From NCBI GenBank assembly GCA_013141115.1, contig JABFRP010000002.1:1476647-1540646 (forward strand): a stretch of DNA of 64,000 nucleotides, in the 5' to 3' direction. Position 1 is the first letter of the stretch. The number at the start of each line of letters is the position of its first letter. The notes under the pieces are model-generated. The model saw only the letters and a list, made by a program, of their open reading frames with translations. It was not told where the DNA came from and did no database searches. The stretch comes from Ferruginibacter sp. GTDB taxonomy: Bacteria; Bacteroidota; Bacteroidia; Chitinophagales; Chitinophagaceae. Shown here piece after piece: positions 32,349 to 41,300 of this stretch. A program made the position numbers and the translations under genes.

Positions 32349-32707
32349 ACATTGATAACACAGCAAGCCAAATGCGGAAAGGAGTACTGGAATTCTGTAT
32401 CCTTTCGGTAATAAAGCAGGGAGAAGCTTATCCTTCGGATATTATTGATAAGATGAAGGCAGCCAACTTTAACTTATTGGAAGGAACCCTTTATCCCCTG
32501 CTTACCAGGCTTAAAAACGCAGAATTTTTAACTTATCGCTGGGTGGAAAGCAACAGTGGCCCGCCACGAAAGTATTTTTCACTTACCGATAAAGGAGCAG
32601 CCTTTTACAAAGAACTGGAAGCAACATGGAATGAGCTGGCCAATGCAGTAAAAGCAGTAACAGATATAGATGCACAAAACGTTAACAACAACTTCAACAA
32701 CCCTTAA
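32345..32707 (+). CDS. PadR family transcriptional regulator
   Basis: A 120-aa PadR-type winged-helix regulator: KGVLEFCILSVIKQGEAYPSDI, the recognition region KMKAANFNLLEGTLYPLLTR, wing VESNSGPPRKYFSLTDKG, and a short C-terminal dimer helix. In Bacteroidota this gene usually lies just before a PspC-domain gene, as here (68 bases). It is expected to repress its own operon in response to envelope stress or a ligand. Its start codon overlaps the stop of an upstream mini-ORF. Confidence 0.93.
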   Translation: MNIDNTASQMRKGVLEFCILSVIKQGEAYPSDIIDKMKAANFNLLEGTLYPLLTRLKNAEFLTYRWVESNSGPPRKYFSLTDKGAAFYKELEATWNELANAVKAVTDIDAQNVNNNFNNP

Positions 32708-32725
32708 TAAACAAAAAGTATAGCC

Positions 32726-32779
32726 ATGATTTGTTTTTTAAGCCCATCAACTAACGAAACAAAAACTATTAAGCCATGA
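32726..32779 (+). promoter_or_regulatory. Leader mini-ORF (17 codons) overlapping the pspC start
   Basis: ATG 32726 opens MICFLSPSTNETKTIKP and stops at TGA 32777-32779, overlapping the ATG of the PspC gene (ATGA). It begins in the same 20-base repeat as the mini-ORF before padR and ends with the same Lys-Pro-stop. Confidence 0.5.
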
Positions 32780-34971
32780 AACAAGTAATCAATATTAATT
32801 TCCAGGGCCGGGTGGTACCAATAGAAACCACTGCCTTTGAAATACTTAAAAATTATACCGACAGCCTTAACCGGCACTTTGCAAATGAAGAGGGCAAAGA
32901 AGAAATTATTAATGATATTGAAAGCCGCATAGGAGAACTCTTTCAGCAGCGTTTAACTAAAGGCGCTACCTGTATTACTGATGAAGATGTAAATGCCATC
33001 ATCAACAGTATTGGCCGCCCCGAAGATTTTGAACCAATGGATGATGCACAACCAGCATCAGCAGCTTCATCATCATCTTCTTCATCGCACCAGCAATCAA
33101 CCAGCAGCAATACAACCAGTGCAGGCCATAGAAGATTATACAGAAACGAAAATGATAAAGTACTGGGTGGTGTGTGCAGTGGTTTAGCCAACTATTTTAA
33201 TATAGATGTGGTAATTGCAAGAATCATTTTTGTAGTGTTGTTGTTTTCAGGTGTTGGCTTTTTAACCTACATTATTATGTGGATAGCAGTACCAAGCACT
33301 GCCAGCGCACAAATTGGTGGCACACGAAAAAAATTGTTTCGTGACCCGGATGAAAAAATGATAGCTGGTGTATGCAGTGGTATTGGAAATTATTTTGGCA
33401 TTAACCCATGGATACCAAGAGCATTATTCCTGTTGCCATTCCTTTCTTTTCTTTCACGCTGGGGCCACTGGGGCGGCTTTTGGGATTTTGGTGATGTAAT
33501 TCGTTTCACCTTTAGCCCTACCTCTTTAATAGTATATATTATTTTATGGATAGTAATACCAGAAGCATTTACTACCAGTGAAAAACTGGAAATGAAAGGT
33601 GAAAAAGTAGATATGAACTCCATCAAAAATTCTGTAATGGAAGAAATGAAAGGCGTGGGTAAGAAAGCAGAAAAATTTGGCTCAGAGGCATCAGGCGTAA
33701 TAAATGAAAAAGCAAAAGCAATGGCTGGTGATGTACAAAACTTTACACGCCGCAGCCGTGGAGGTATAGGCAATGTAATTGCAATGATAGCTAAAATATT
33801 TGCTTACTTTATTATTGGCTGTGTGTGTTTTGGTTTGGTAATGGGGTTGTTTGGTTTGGGTGTTTTTTCAATTGGTGTTTTTCCACTTAAAGATTACATA
33901 CTGAAAGGTACATGGCAAAATTTTTATGCCTGGGGCACATTGGTATTATTTATTGCAGTGCCGATAATTGCAATTATTACCTGGTTAATAAGAAAAATTG
34001 CCAAGGTAAAAACAAGTAGTAAAATATTACGCCTTACTTTCGGCAGCTTATGGACGCTGGGTTGGGTATGTATAATAATGCTTTTTGCCACAGTAACCCG
34101 TGATTTTAAAAGCAGCAGTCGCCTTGATGAACAACCTGTACAATTAGCCAATCCGCAGATAAATAAACTGGTGGTTACATCATCGCTACCATTTACCAAA
34201 AAATATTATGGCCGCAACTGGATACGTTTTGAGCCTTTTGAAAATTTAATTGACGAGGATACTGCATTTGTAAGAAATGTGTATGTGGAAATTGCAAAAT
34301 CGCCTAATGATAGTTTTCAGGTAACTATGAAAAAAATATCCCGGGGCAGTAATAGAAACGATGCCAACAACCTTGCAAACCTTATCAAATTTAATATTGA
34401 ACAAAAAGATTCTATACTATTATTAGATAAAGGAATTGCCATCAACAAAACCGATAAGTTCCGTAATCAAATGGTAATAATAACAGTATATGTACCAGTT
34501 GGCAAACAAATAAGGGTAAACAAAGTTGGTTGGCCAGTACACTTTGGTAACAACGATTGGAATGATAATTGGGATAATGATTACTATGATGGAGAGAGTG
34601 ATATCAGATGGGAAAAAGAAGTGGATTATATAATGAAAGCTGATGGACTATATACCATGAGTGGTAAAAAAGCAGATGGCTCAAACGATAGAAACGACAG
34701 AAGAAGAGACGATAATATTAACAAACGCACCTACAGGTATAATGTTATTGAAGATTCACTTAGGCGCAGGCAAGATTCTGTTGAAAACAGAAACCAACAG
34801 AAATTAGATTCTATAGAAAGAAGAAATGAACGGGTGAAAGACTCAATAGACAGGCAATTTGAAAAAGAAAAAAATAAAATTGAAAATAGCAACACTGGCG
34901 TACAAAACACCTACTATAGTAATTTAAGCACTATTATAATGCCGGGTGTTGATATTTTGCCTAACATTTAA
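32776..34971 (+). CDS. Membrane protein with two PspC domains
   Basis: A 731-aa protein. The N-terminal 85 residues are a soluble domain typical of these proteins (INFQGRVVPIETTAFEILKN, INSIGRPEDF). A Ser-rich linker (about 90-115) leads to two PspC domains at about 118-174 and 185-265 (LYRNENDKVLGGVCSGLANY and LFRDPDEKMIAGVCSGIGNY), each with a membrane helix. Two or three further membrane segments lie at about 340-440, followed by a periplasmic or cytoplasmic beta domain and a charged coiled-coil-like tail (RRRQDSVENRNQQKLDSIER). It probably acts in envelope stress with the PadR regulator. Size and layout are typical for Bacteroidota. Confidence 0.92.
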   Translation: MKQVININFQGRVVPIETTAFEILKNYTDSLNRHFANEEGKEEIINDIESRIGELFQQRLTKGATCITDEDVNAIINSIGRPEDFEPMDDAQPASAASSSSSSSHQQSTSSNTTSAGHRRLYRNENDKVLGGVCSGLANYFNIDVVIARIIFVVLLFSGVGFLTYIIMWIAVPSTASAQIGGTRKKLFRDPDEKMIAGVCSGIGNYFGINPWIPRALFLLPFLSFLSRWGHWGGFWDFGDVIRFTFSPTSLIVYIILWIVIPEAFTTSEKLEMKGEKVDMNSIKNSVMEEMKGVGKKAEKFGSEASGVINEKAKAMAGDVQNFTRRSRGGIGNVIAMIAKIFAYFIIGCVCFGLVMGLFGLGVFSIGVFPLKDYILKGTWQNFYAWGTLVLFIAVPIIAIITWLIRKIAKVKTSSKILRLTFGSLWTLGWVCIIMLFATVTRDFKSSSRLDEQPVQLANPQINKLVVTSSLPFTKKYYGRNWIRFEPFENLIDEDTAFVRNVYVEIAKSPNDSFQVTMKKISRGSNRNDANNLANLIKFNIEQKDSILLLDKGIAINKTDKFRNQMVIITVYVPVGKQIRVNKVGWPVHFGNNDWNDNWDNDYYDGESDIRWEKEVDYIMKADGLYTMSGKKADGSNDRNDRRRDDNINKRTYRYNVIEDSLRRRQDSVENRNQQKLDSIERRNERVKDSIDRQFEKEKNKIENSNTGVQNTYYSNLSTIIMPGVDILPNI

Positions 34972-34996
34972 TCTTAACCAACCAAAATTAATGCAC

Positions 34997-35383
34997 ATGA
35001 AATTTCGTTTCTTTTTGATTGCAGGTTGTGTGTTGTTGCTAAGTGCTTTTTCATCCTGCTATTATCATCACAGTAATGATGTTTCTATATCGGTAAAAGA
35101 AGATGAAGAGGAATATCGCCTATCGGCCCGGTTTGATGATAGTAAAACAAGAGCAGTACAAAACTTTATTAAAGATTATACTGCATCTGGCAACATTTTT
35201 AAACATGGTAGCCACAATAAAATTGACGCCACATTAACGCTTGATGATAATACCAGATTTTATATTAAATCGTACGATGGAGTATTAAAAATAAAATTAA
35301 ATAAGGAAGAAAATTCAGAAGAGTCGTATGAAAGAATAAAAGAAATGTGCGAAGGTGTAAAAGAGCTTTTGGCAGAAAATTAA
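34997..35383 (+). CDS. Small lipoprotein downstream of pspC
   Basis: A 128-aa protein from ATG 34997 (an ATG two codons earlier is also possible; the frame open to 34946 overlaps pspC and is not needed). Signal peptide with lipobox-like end, LLLSAFSSCYYHH. The mature part is a small beta-rich domain (VSISVKEDEEEYRLSARFDD, TLTLDDNTRFYIKS) with an acidic helical end. Function unknown. It follows the PspC gene closely and is likely in the same operon. Confidence 0.75.
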   Translation: MKFRFFLIAGCVLLLSAFSSCYYHHSNDVSISVKEDEEEYRLSARFDDSKTRAVQNFIKDYTASGNIFKHGSHNKIDATLTLDDNTRFYIKSYDGVLKIKLNKEENSEESYERIKEMCEGVKELLAEN

Positions 35384-35426
35384 TATAAAGAAGTTTCGAT
35401 AGTTGAGTTGAAGTTGAAACAAAAAA

Positions 35427-35457
35427 GGTCCTGCTATTTTTAGCGGGACTCTTTTAT
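35427..35457 (+). terminator. Intrinsic terminator of the padR-pspC operon
   Basis: GTCCTGC (35428-35434) pairs with GCGGGAC (35443-35449) around an 8-base loop and is followed by TCTTTTATT. Confidence 0.75.
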
Positions 35458-35490
35458 TACAGCATAATTCTGCAATAAAAAAGAACACCT

Positions 35491-35498
35491 TACCTTTG
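35491..35498 (+). promoter_or_regulatory. Putative -7 promoter element of gcvT
   Basis: TACCTTTG fits TAnnTTTG, 32 bases before the gcvT ATG. The -33 box is weak. Confidence 0.5.
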
Positions 35499-35529
35499 CC
35501 ATCCGCATTTAACCAATAAAATAACTTTA

Positions 35530-36615
35530 ATGAAAAATACCCCGTTTACACAAAAACACATTGCGCTTGGTGCAAAAATGGCCGAATTTGCCGGATACAA
35601 TATGCCCATTTCTTACAGCGGCATTAATGATGAACATGCAACAGTGCGTAACAATGCAGGCGTGTTTGATGTAAGCCACATGGGAGAATTTATTTTAAAA
35701 GGAGAAAATGCACTCGATCTTATTCAAAGAGTAACCACTAATGATGCGGCTAAATTAACTGATGGCAAAGCACAATACAGTTGCCTGCCCAATAATGATG
35801 GCGGTATTGTAGATGATCTTTTGGTGTACTGCATTGAAGAAAATAAAAGTTATATGCTGGTAGTAAATGCCAGTAATATTGAAAAAGACTGGAACTGGAT
35901 CAGCAGTTTTAATGATAAGAATGTAGAGATGCACAACATATCGGATAAAACTTGTTTGCTTGCCATACAAGGCCCTAATGCTACAAAAATATTGCAGCCA
36001 TTGGCAGAAATGGACATTATGAATTTAAAATATTACACTTTTGCCAAAGGTACTTTTGCCGGTGTAAAAAATGTGCTAATAAGTGCAACAGGCTATACCG
36101 GTGCAGGTGGTGTAGAAATATATTTTGAAGATATTGATGGCGATGCTGATAAAATTTGGGATGCCATTTTTGAAGCCGGAAAAATTGCAGGCATAAAACC
36201 AATTGGTTTGGGTGCAAGAGATACACTACGCTTAGAAATGGGCTTTTGTTTATATGGCAACGATATTAATGATACCACATCACCATTAGAAGCAGGGCTA
36301 GGATGGATAACAAAATTTACCAAAGACTTTACTAACAGCGCTTATTTTGCAAAACAAAAAGCAAACGGTGTTACAAAAAAACTGGTTGGGTTTGAAATGC
36401 AGGAAAGAGGTATTGCACGTCACGATCATGAGATAAAAGATTTTGAAGGCAATGTTATTGGTAAAGTTACTTCAGGTACACAATCGCCATCTTTGGGTAA
36501 GGCTATTGGTTTGGGTTATGTAGATAATAAATATGCCGCTATCGACAGCGAAATTTTTATCAGTATCAGAAATACTTTACTTAAAGCAAAAGTGGTTAAA
36601 ATACCCTTTGTGTAA
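35530..36615 (+). CDS. gcvT: Glycine cleavage system aminomethyltransferase (T protein)
   Basis: A 361-aa T protein. It transfers the methylene group from the aminomethyl-lipoyl H protein to tetrahydrofolate, releasing ammonia. Family features: [76 protein letters not shown] with LYGNDIN, and the C-terminal [24 protein letters not shown] segment ([10 protein letters not shown]). Length is normal. The other gcv genes are not in the window. A SRPBCC gene follows 36 bases later. Confidence 0.97.
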   Translation: MKNTPFTQKHIALGAKMAEFAGYNMPISYSGINDEHATVRNNAGVFDVSHMGEFILKGENALDLIQRVTTNDAAKLTDGKAQYSCLPNNDGGIVDDLLVYCIEENKSYMLVVNASNIEKDWNWISSFNDKNVEMHNISDKTCLLAIQGPNATKILQPLAEMDIMNLKYYTFAKGTFAGVKNVLISATGYTGAGGVEIYFEDIDGDADKIWDAIFEAGKIAGIKPIGLGARDTLRLEMGFCLYGNDINDTTSPLEAGLGWITKFTKDFTNSAYFAKQKANGVTKKLVGFEMQERGIARHDHEIKDFEGNVIGKVTSGTQSPSLGKAIGLGYVDNKYAAIDSEIFISIRNTLLKAKVVKIPFV

Positions 36616-36651
36616 TGGATAATTCAATACATCATTATCAATTAATTAAAG

Positions 36652-37124
36652 ATGGCCCGGATTCATCTCACCACATTTATTGCTGCGCCTGCTGAAAGGG
36701 TTTTTAATTTAAGCCGCAGTATTAACCTGCACAGTATTTCCACAGCCCATACCAACGAGCGTGCAATAGCCGGCGTAACTAACGGTTTAATAAAATTAAA
36801 TGAAACAGTAACCTGGCAGGCACGCCATCTTTTTAAAACCAGGCAACATACCAGCAAAATTACTGCTATGGAAAGCCCGGTTTTTTTTGTAGATGAAATG
36901 ACGAAAGGCGATTTTAAAAGCTTCAGGCATGAGCATCATTTTAAGCCGGTAGATAATGGTAGTATTATGATTGATATTCTGGAATTTGAAAGTCCGTATG
37001 GTTCCGTAGGAAAATTTTTCAATTCTATTTACCTAAAAAGTATTTAGAAAATTTTTTGATCAAAAGAAATAATACCATAAAAGAATATGCGGAAACGCAA
37101 AAGTGGAAAGTAATATTGAGTTAA
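36652..37124 (+). pseudogene. SRPBCC family protein with a frameshift near its end
   Basis: The intact frame (36652-37047) encodes 131 aa of a START-like SRPBCC domain: MARIHLTTFIAAPAERVFNL, SRSINLHSIS, ITAMESPVFFVDEM and EFESPYGSVGKFFNSIYLK. It then stops abruptly. Adding one A to the A5 run at 37035-37039 restores KKYLENFLIKRNN and EYAETQKWKVILS to a stop at 37124, giving about 157 aa, the usual length. The loss removes the C-terminal helix that closes the ligand pocket in this fold. It could be a true mutation, slippage, or a sequencing error. Ligand unknown. Confidence 0.7.
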
Positions 37125-37187
37125 TGGGATAATTTTTTTGCAAATTGCAAAAACTTTGTTTAGTAAAGAGAGCTGAATTTAAAAACA

Positions 37188-37219
37188 TTATTAATTATCC
37201 ATTATTACATTATTCATTA
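37188..37219. repeat. Degenerate TTATNNN heptad run
   Basis: TTATTAA, TTATCCA, TTATTAC, then one spacer base and TTATTCA, just upstream of comB. Same 7-base periodicity as the run before the helicase gene. Confidence 0.45.
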
Positions 37220-37229
37220 AAAGCAACCG

Positions 37230-37961
37230 ATGGTAAAAATAAAACCTTCATTATACACCTGCCTTTCGCCTGCATTACTACACCTGTATGATTTAAAAAA
37301 TGCGGTGGTGGTTATCATTGATGTTTTCAGGGCAACATCAACCATTGCGGCTGTTATAAAAAACGGAGCTAAGTGCATTATACCTGTTGATACTGTTGCT
37401 AAAGCAATTGACATCAGTAAAAAAATTGATGCCATTGCAGCTGGAGAAAGAGATGGACAAATTGCCGAAGGTTTGCAACATGGCAACTCTCCTCTTGAAT
37501 ACTCAAAACAATTTATTGAAGGTAAAACACTGGTGCTTACTACTACCAACGGTACAAAGCTTTTACAAATGGCGCTGGATAATAATGCAGATACTATCAT
37601 TAGTGGTTCGTTCCCTAATCTTTCTTCGGTTTGCAAATTTTTAATTGAACAAAATAAAAATGTGGTGCTGGGTTGTGCCGGCTGGAAAGACCGTTATAAT
37701 ATTGAAGACACTTTATTTGCTGGCGCAGTTATCAGCAAAGTAAAGGAACATTTTACTGTACATTGCGATAGCTCATTAACTGCAGAGTTATTATACGAAA
37801 GCAATAAAAGTGATCTTGCCGGATTTGCCCCCAATCTTACACACTATCATCGCCTGGTAGAGCGCTTTGGCCTTATAGAAGACATCAATTTTTGTTTAAC
37901 ACCAGATGTAGCTGATGTGCTGGTGTTGTATAAAGACGGTAAATTAATTAATGGCAAATGA
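37230..37961 (+). CDS. comB: 2-phosphosulfolactate phosphatase (ComB family)
   Basis: A 243-aa ComB-family phosphatase, which in methanogens removes phosphate from 2-phosphosulfolactate in coenzyme M synthesis. Family segments: VVVIIDVFRATSTIAAVIKNGA, AAGERDGQIAEGLQHGNSP, LVLTTTNGTKLL, VVLGCAGWKDRYNIEDTLFAG and a CLTPDVADVLVLY end. Many bacteria carry it without coenzyme M; the physiological product here might be sulfolactate or another sulfonate, but no comA or comC neighbour is present. It overlaps the following membrane-protein gene by 4 bases. Confidence 0.9.
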   Translation: MVKIKPSLYTCLSPALLHLYDLKNAVVVIIDVFRATSTIAAVIKNGAKCIIPVDTVAKAIDISKKIDAIAAGERDGQIAEGLQHGNSPLEYSKQFIEGKTLVLTTTNGTKLLQMALDNNADTIISGSFPNLSSVCKFLIEQNKNVVLGCAGWKDRYNIEDTLFAGAVISKVKEHFTVHCDSSLTAELLYESNKSDLAGFAPNLTHYHRLVERFGLIEDINFCLTPDVADVLVLYKDGKLINGK

Positions 37962-38230
37962 AATTGGTTTTCAAAAAGGGAATAAGTATTGGCATTTTTA
38001 TAGCTGCTGTTTTATTGGCTATTTGTTATAGCTTAATCGGAATTGGCAGCGGGCCTTGTAATGCCGGCATTGGCTTATTCTATTCTTTTTTTATTATTAT
38101 GGCATCTCTTGCAGTTGCAGTATTATTAATATCTAGCGCCTCTCCACTTATTTCGTTGACAGCCAAAACAGTTTCAATAATAATCCTTTTGGCTATGTTT
38201 GGCTTTTTTGCAGCAATTAAATACATTTAA
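37958..38230 (+). CDS. Small membrane protein
   Basis: A 90-aa protein with three predicted membrane helices (IGIFIAAVLLAICYSLIGIG, LFYSFFIIMASLAVAVLLIS, TVSIIILLAMFGFFAAI). Its ATG overlaps the comB stop (ATGA), a sign of translational coupling. No family recognised; possibly a transporter accessory for the ComB pathway, by position only. Confidence 0.65.
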   Translation: MKLVFKKGISIGIFIAAVLLAICYSLIGIGSGPCNAGIGLFYSFFIIMASLAVAVLLISSASPLISLTAKTVSIIILLAMFGFFAAIKYI

Positions 38231-38286
38231 CATCAATTTTCTGCACAAACTTTTACTTTAAAGCCGTAACCTCGGCTATTTTCCTT

Positions 38287-38294
38287 TAATTTTG
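38287..38294 (+). promoter_or_regulatory. Putative -7 promoter element of the helicase gene
   Basis: TAATTTTG fits TAnnTTTG, 86 bases before the helicase ATG; no clear -33 box. Confidence 0.35.
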
Positions 38295-38344
38295 CAAATT
38301 GCCCTTTTCAGAACGGGTTAGCTTAAAAAAGAAGCAGTAACTAA

Positions 38345-38379
38345 AATCTGAAATCCAAAATCGGCAATCCAAAATCGTC
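38345..38379 (+). repeat. Five AATCNNN heptads abutting the helicase start
   Basis: AATCTGA, AATCCAA, AATCGGC, AATCCAA and AATCGTC run without gaps; one A follows, then the ATG at 38381. The run replaces the usual ribosome-binding region. Confidence 0.75.
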
Positions 38380-38380
38380 A

Positions 38381-41300
38381 ATGGCATTATCCCACCTTAT
38401 TAAACATGTTTACAATAACGGTTCCGACGAAGTGATCCGCCGTGGAAAAAAAATCCAGGCAATGGGTTTTGTGGAACTGGTAGAACATGACCAACTGATG
38501 GGCAGTGTGGTTTTTCGTGTAAAAGATGATAGCTACAGCACTTTTTATAAAGTGTACATTCAAAAATATGTAGATGCTAAAAGTATTTCGGTACGTTGCG
38601 GCTGCCCTTATAACTTAGGTGATATTTGCCGCCACGAGGCTGCTGCATTATTGCGCCTGCAGGAAATGATTGATAAGAATATGCTGGGCAATGCCGCCAT
38701 ACGCTACAATCAACGCCATACGGTTGCCAAGATGAAGCATATTGATCTGAAGATGATCAAACTATTTTCATCTCCGGGTATATATGAGCAGGCCGAAAAT
38801 ATTTTACGTACATCTAAAGCAACTATTTTAAAAGCGGGAGATGAAAGAGTGGAAGCAGAACTGGAATACGACGGCCAAACCTTTCCGTTAGTGTTGCAAA
38901 AAAACGACGAACGCAATTTTGATACTTCTTGTAAATGTGATGAAGCAGAACATCCGCTTTGCGAACATAAAACAATGTTGTTTTTGCAGTTATTAAACTC
39001 TTACGGGCCGTTTTATTTTGATACCATCCGCAACTGGGATAAAGAAAAAAATAAATTATTACAGATATACGGTTATAGTTTAGATGATGACCTTAAGGGA
39101 AAATTTGAATTTACTTATAAAGATGGTAAACCATTTTTAAAAGTATTAGATACTTCTATAAAAAGAGTTACAGCACCGGCTGGTGTAATCACCCGGTCTT
39201 CCGAAACATTTGCAAGTATAGTTGCCGAACCGGAAAAAGAAGAAACTGCAATTCCGGAGCAACCAGAAAAAAAACTGGGCGTGGTTTTTAATTTTAATGC
39301 AACCACCTATCCTTATTTTACAGTTGATGCCATACAGGGAGATGCCAATGAAGAAAATAAAAAGTATGTGGGTAAAACAGAAAAACTGGATCTGGCAAAA
39401 TTTGTAAATGCAGAAGTATTTGGTGAAGATGATAAACAATTATTACAGCAGGTGCGCAAACTGCAGAGCAGCGAAATAAATAAATACCTCGATCGTAACT
39501 CACCATTCAGTGGTATTTGGGAAAACATTATTCAAACCGATGGCGATGAATTACCCGAAGAAACTAAAAGCCTGATGGCAGAATATCTTCAACCCAAACT
39601 AAAAAAATTGTTTGAAGAACAGGCGGCCAACAACTTTATTTTTTACCTGCCCGAGAAAAAAGCTTTTAAAACAGAAAATTTAAAAGAGATAGAACTGAGC
39701 GATCATTTTATTTCTCCGGTATTTAAAGTACTGGCAAAAAACAGCCATTTTGAAATTGCCTGCACGGTAAAAATGCGATCAGAAACTATTCCTTTTGCTG
39801 ATAATGAATGTAACAGCAGCCTGGTTTTTTTGCACGATAAAGTAATTTACCTGTGGCAGAAAGCCGAGGATGTTTTACAGGCCGAAAAATTTATTAAAGA
39901 AGGTAACATACAACTGAGCAAAGAGAATTGGGAAGAGAAAATGCAGAAAGTGATAATGCCTTTAACCAAGGAATATCATGTAGAGTTTGATAAAAGCCTG
40001 ATACGGGAAATTAAAAGTGGCGAGCCCGAAGTAAAACTGCAGTTGCAGGAAAAAGGCGACTACCTGGTGTTTCAACCCATATTTACTTATCAGGGTTTTG
40101 AAACAAAAGCTACCGATAAAGAAACCATCACTATACCCGATGGTGATAAAATATTAGTGGTACACCGCAACAAGGAATCAGAAGAAAATTTTATACTAAA
40201 GTTAGAAGCACTGCACACCATGTTTGTGCGGCCCAACGATAACAATAGCCTGGTATTAAAAGGTGCAGATGTTTTACGCAACAACTGGTTCTTTTTATTT
40301 GTAGATGCCATGAAGGAAATGAAAGTGCCTGTGTATGGATTTGAGGCGCTGAAAAACTTTAGGTTTAACACAGCAAAACCAAATACCCATATACATGTAA
40401 GCAGTGGTATGGATTGGTTTGATGCCAAAGTAGAAATTGAATTTGGTCATCAACGTGTGGGTATTGACGACATTAAAAAAGCATTGGTTAACAAACAATC
40501 CTTTGTACACTTAGGTGATGGCAGTTTGGGTATTTTACCCGATGAATGGCTGAAACGCTATTCGCTGTTGTTTAAAGTAGGCGATGATCATAATAACAAG
40601 TTGCGCTTATCAAAATACCACATGAGTGTGATTGACGAGTTGTACGAAAACAGGAATGAAACAGAATTAAGTTTTGAGCTGGATGAAAAATTTGAAAGAC
40701 TGCGGGAGTTTAAAAATATTCCCGAAATACCGGCACCGGCACATTTACAACCTATTTTAAGGCCTTATCAAACATCGGGCTTTCAATGGTTGAGTTATTT
40801 AAACGATGTAAGCTGGGGCGGCATTTTAGCGGATGATATGGGTTTGGGTAAAACCATTCAGGCCCTAACTATGCTGCACCATTACAAGGCAACTACCGGT
40901 AATTTAAAAGCTATTGTAGTTTGCCCCACAACGTTAATTTATAACTGGAAAAATGAGGTAGAAAAATTTGCACCCACATTAACCTGGCATATTCACCATG
41001 GCAGTATGCGTAGCCGAAGTGCCGAAGATCTGCAAAAGCATAACATCATTATTACTACTTACGGTACTTTACGAAGTGATATACAATTGCTGTTAAAAAT
41101 AAAGTTTGATTATGTGGTATTGGATGAAAGTCAGGCAATAAAAAATCCTTCTTCTAAAGTAACCAAAGCAGCTTGTTTGCTGGAAGCAAAAAACAGGCTG
41201 TGTATGAGTGGTACGCCACTACAGAATAATACGTTTGACATTTTTGCACAGATGAATTTTCTTAATCCGGGTTTACTGGGCAGCATGGAATTTTTTAGAA

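Noticed and set aside
33060-33115. TCA/TCT-rich run as a microsatellite of interest
   Set aside because: It only encodes the Ser-rich linker between the N-terminal domain and the PspC domains.
38345-38379. CRISPR array
   Set aside because: Units are 7 bases without spacers; no cas genes anywhere in the window.
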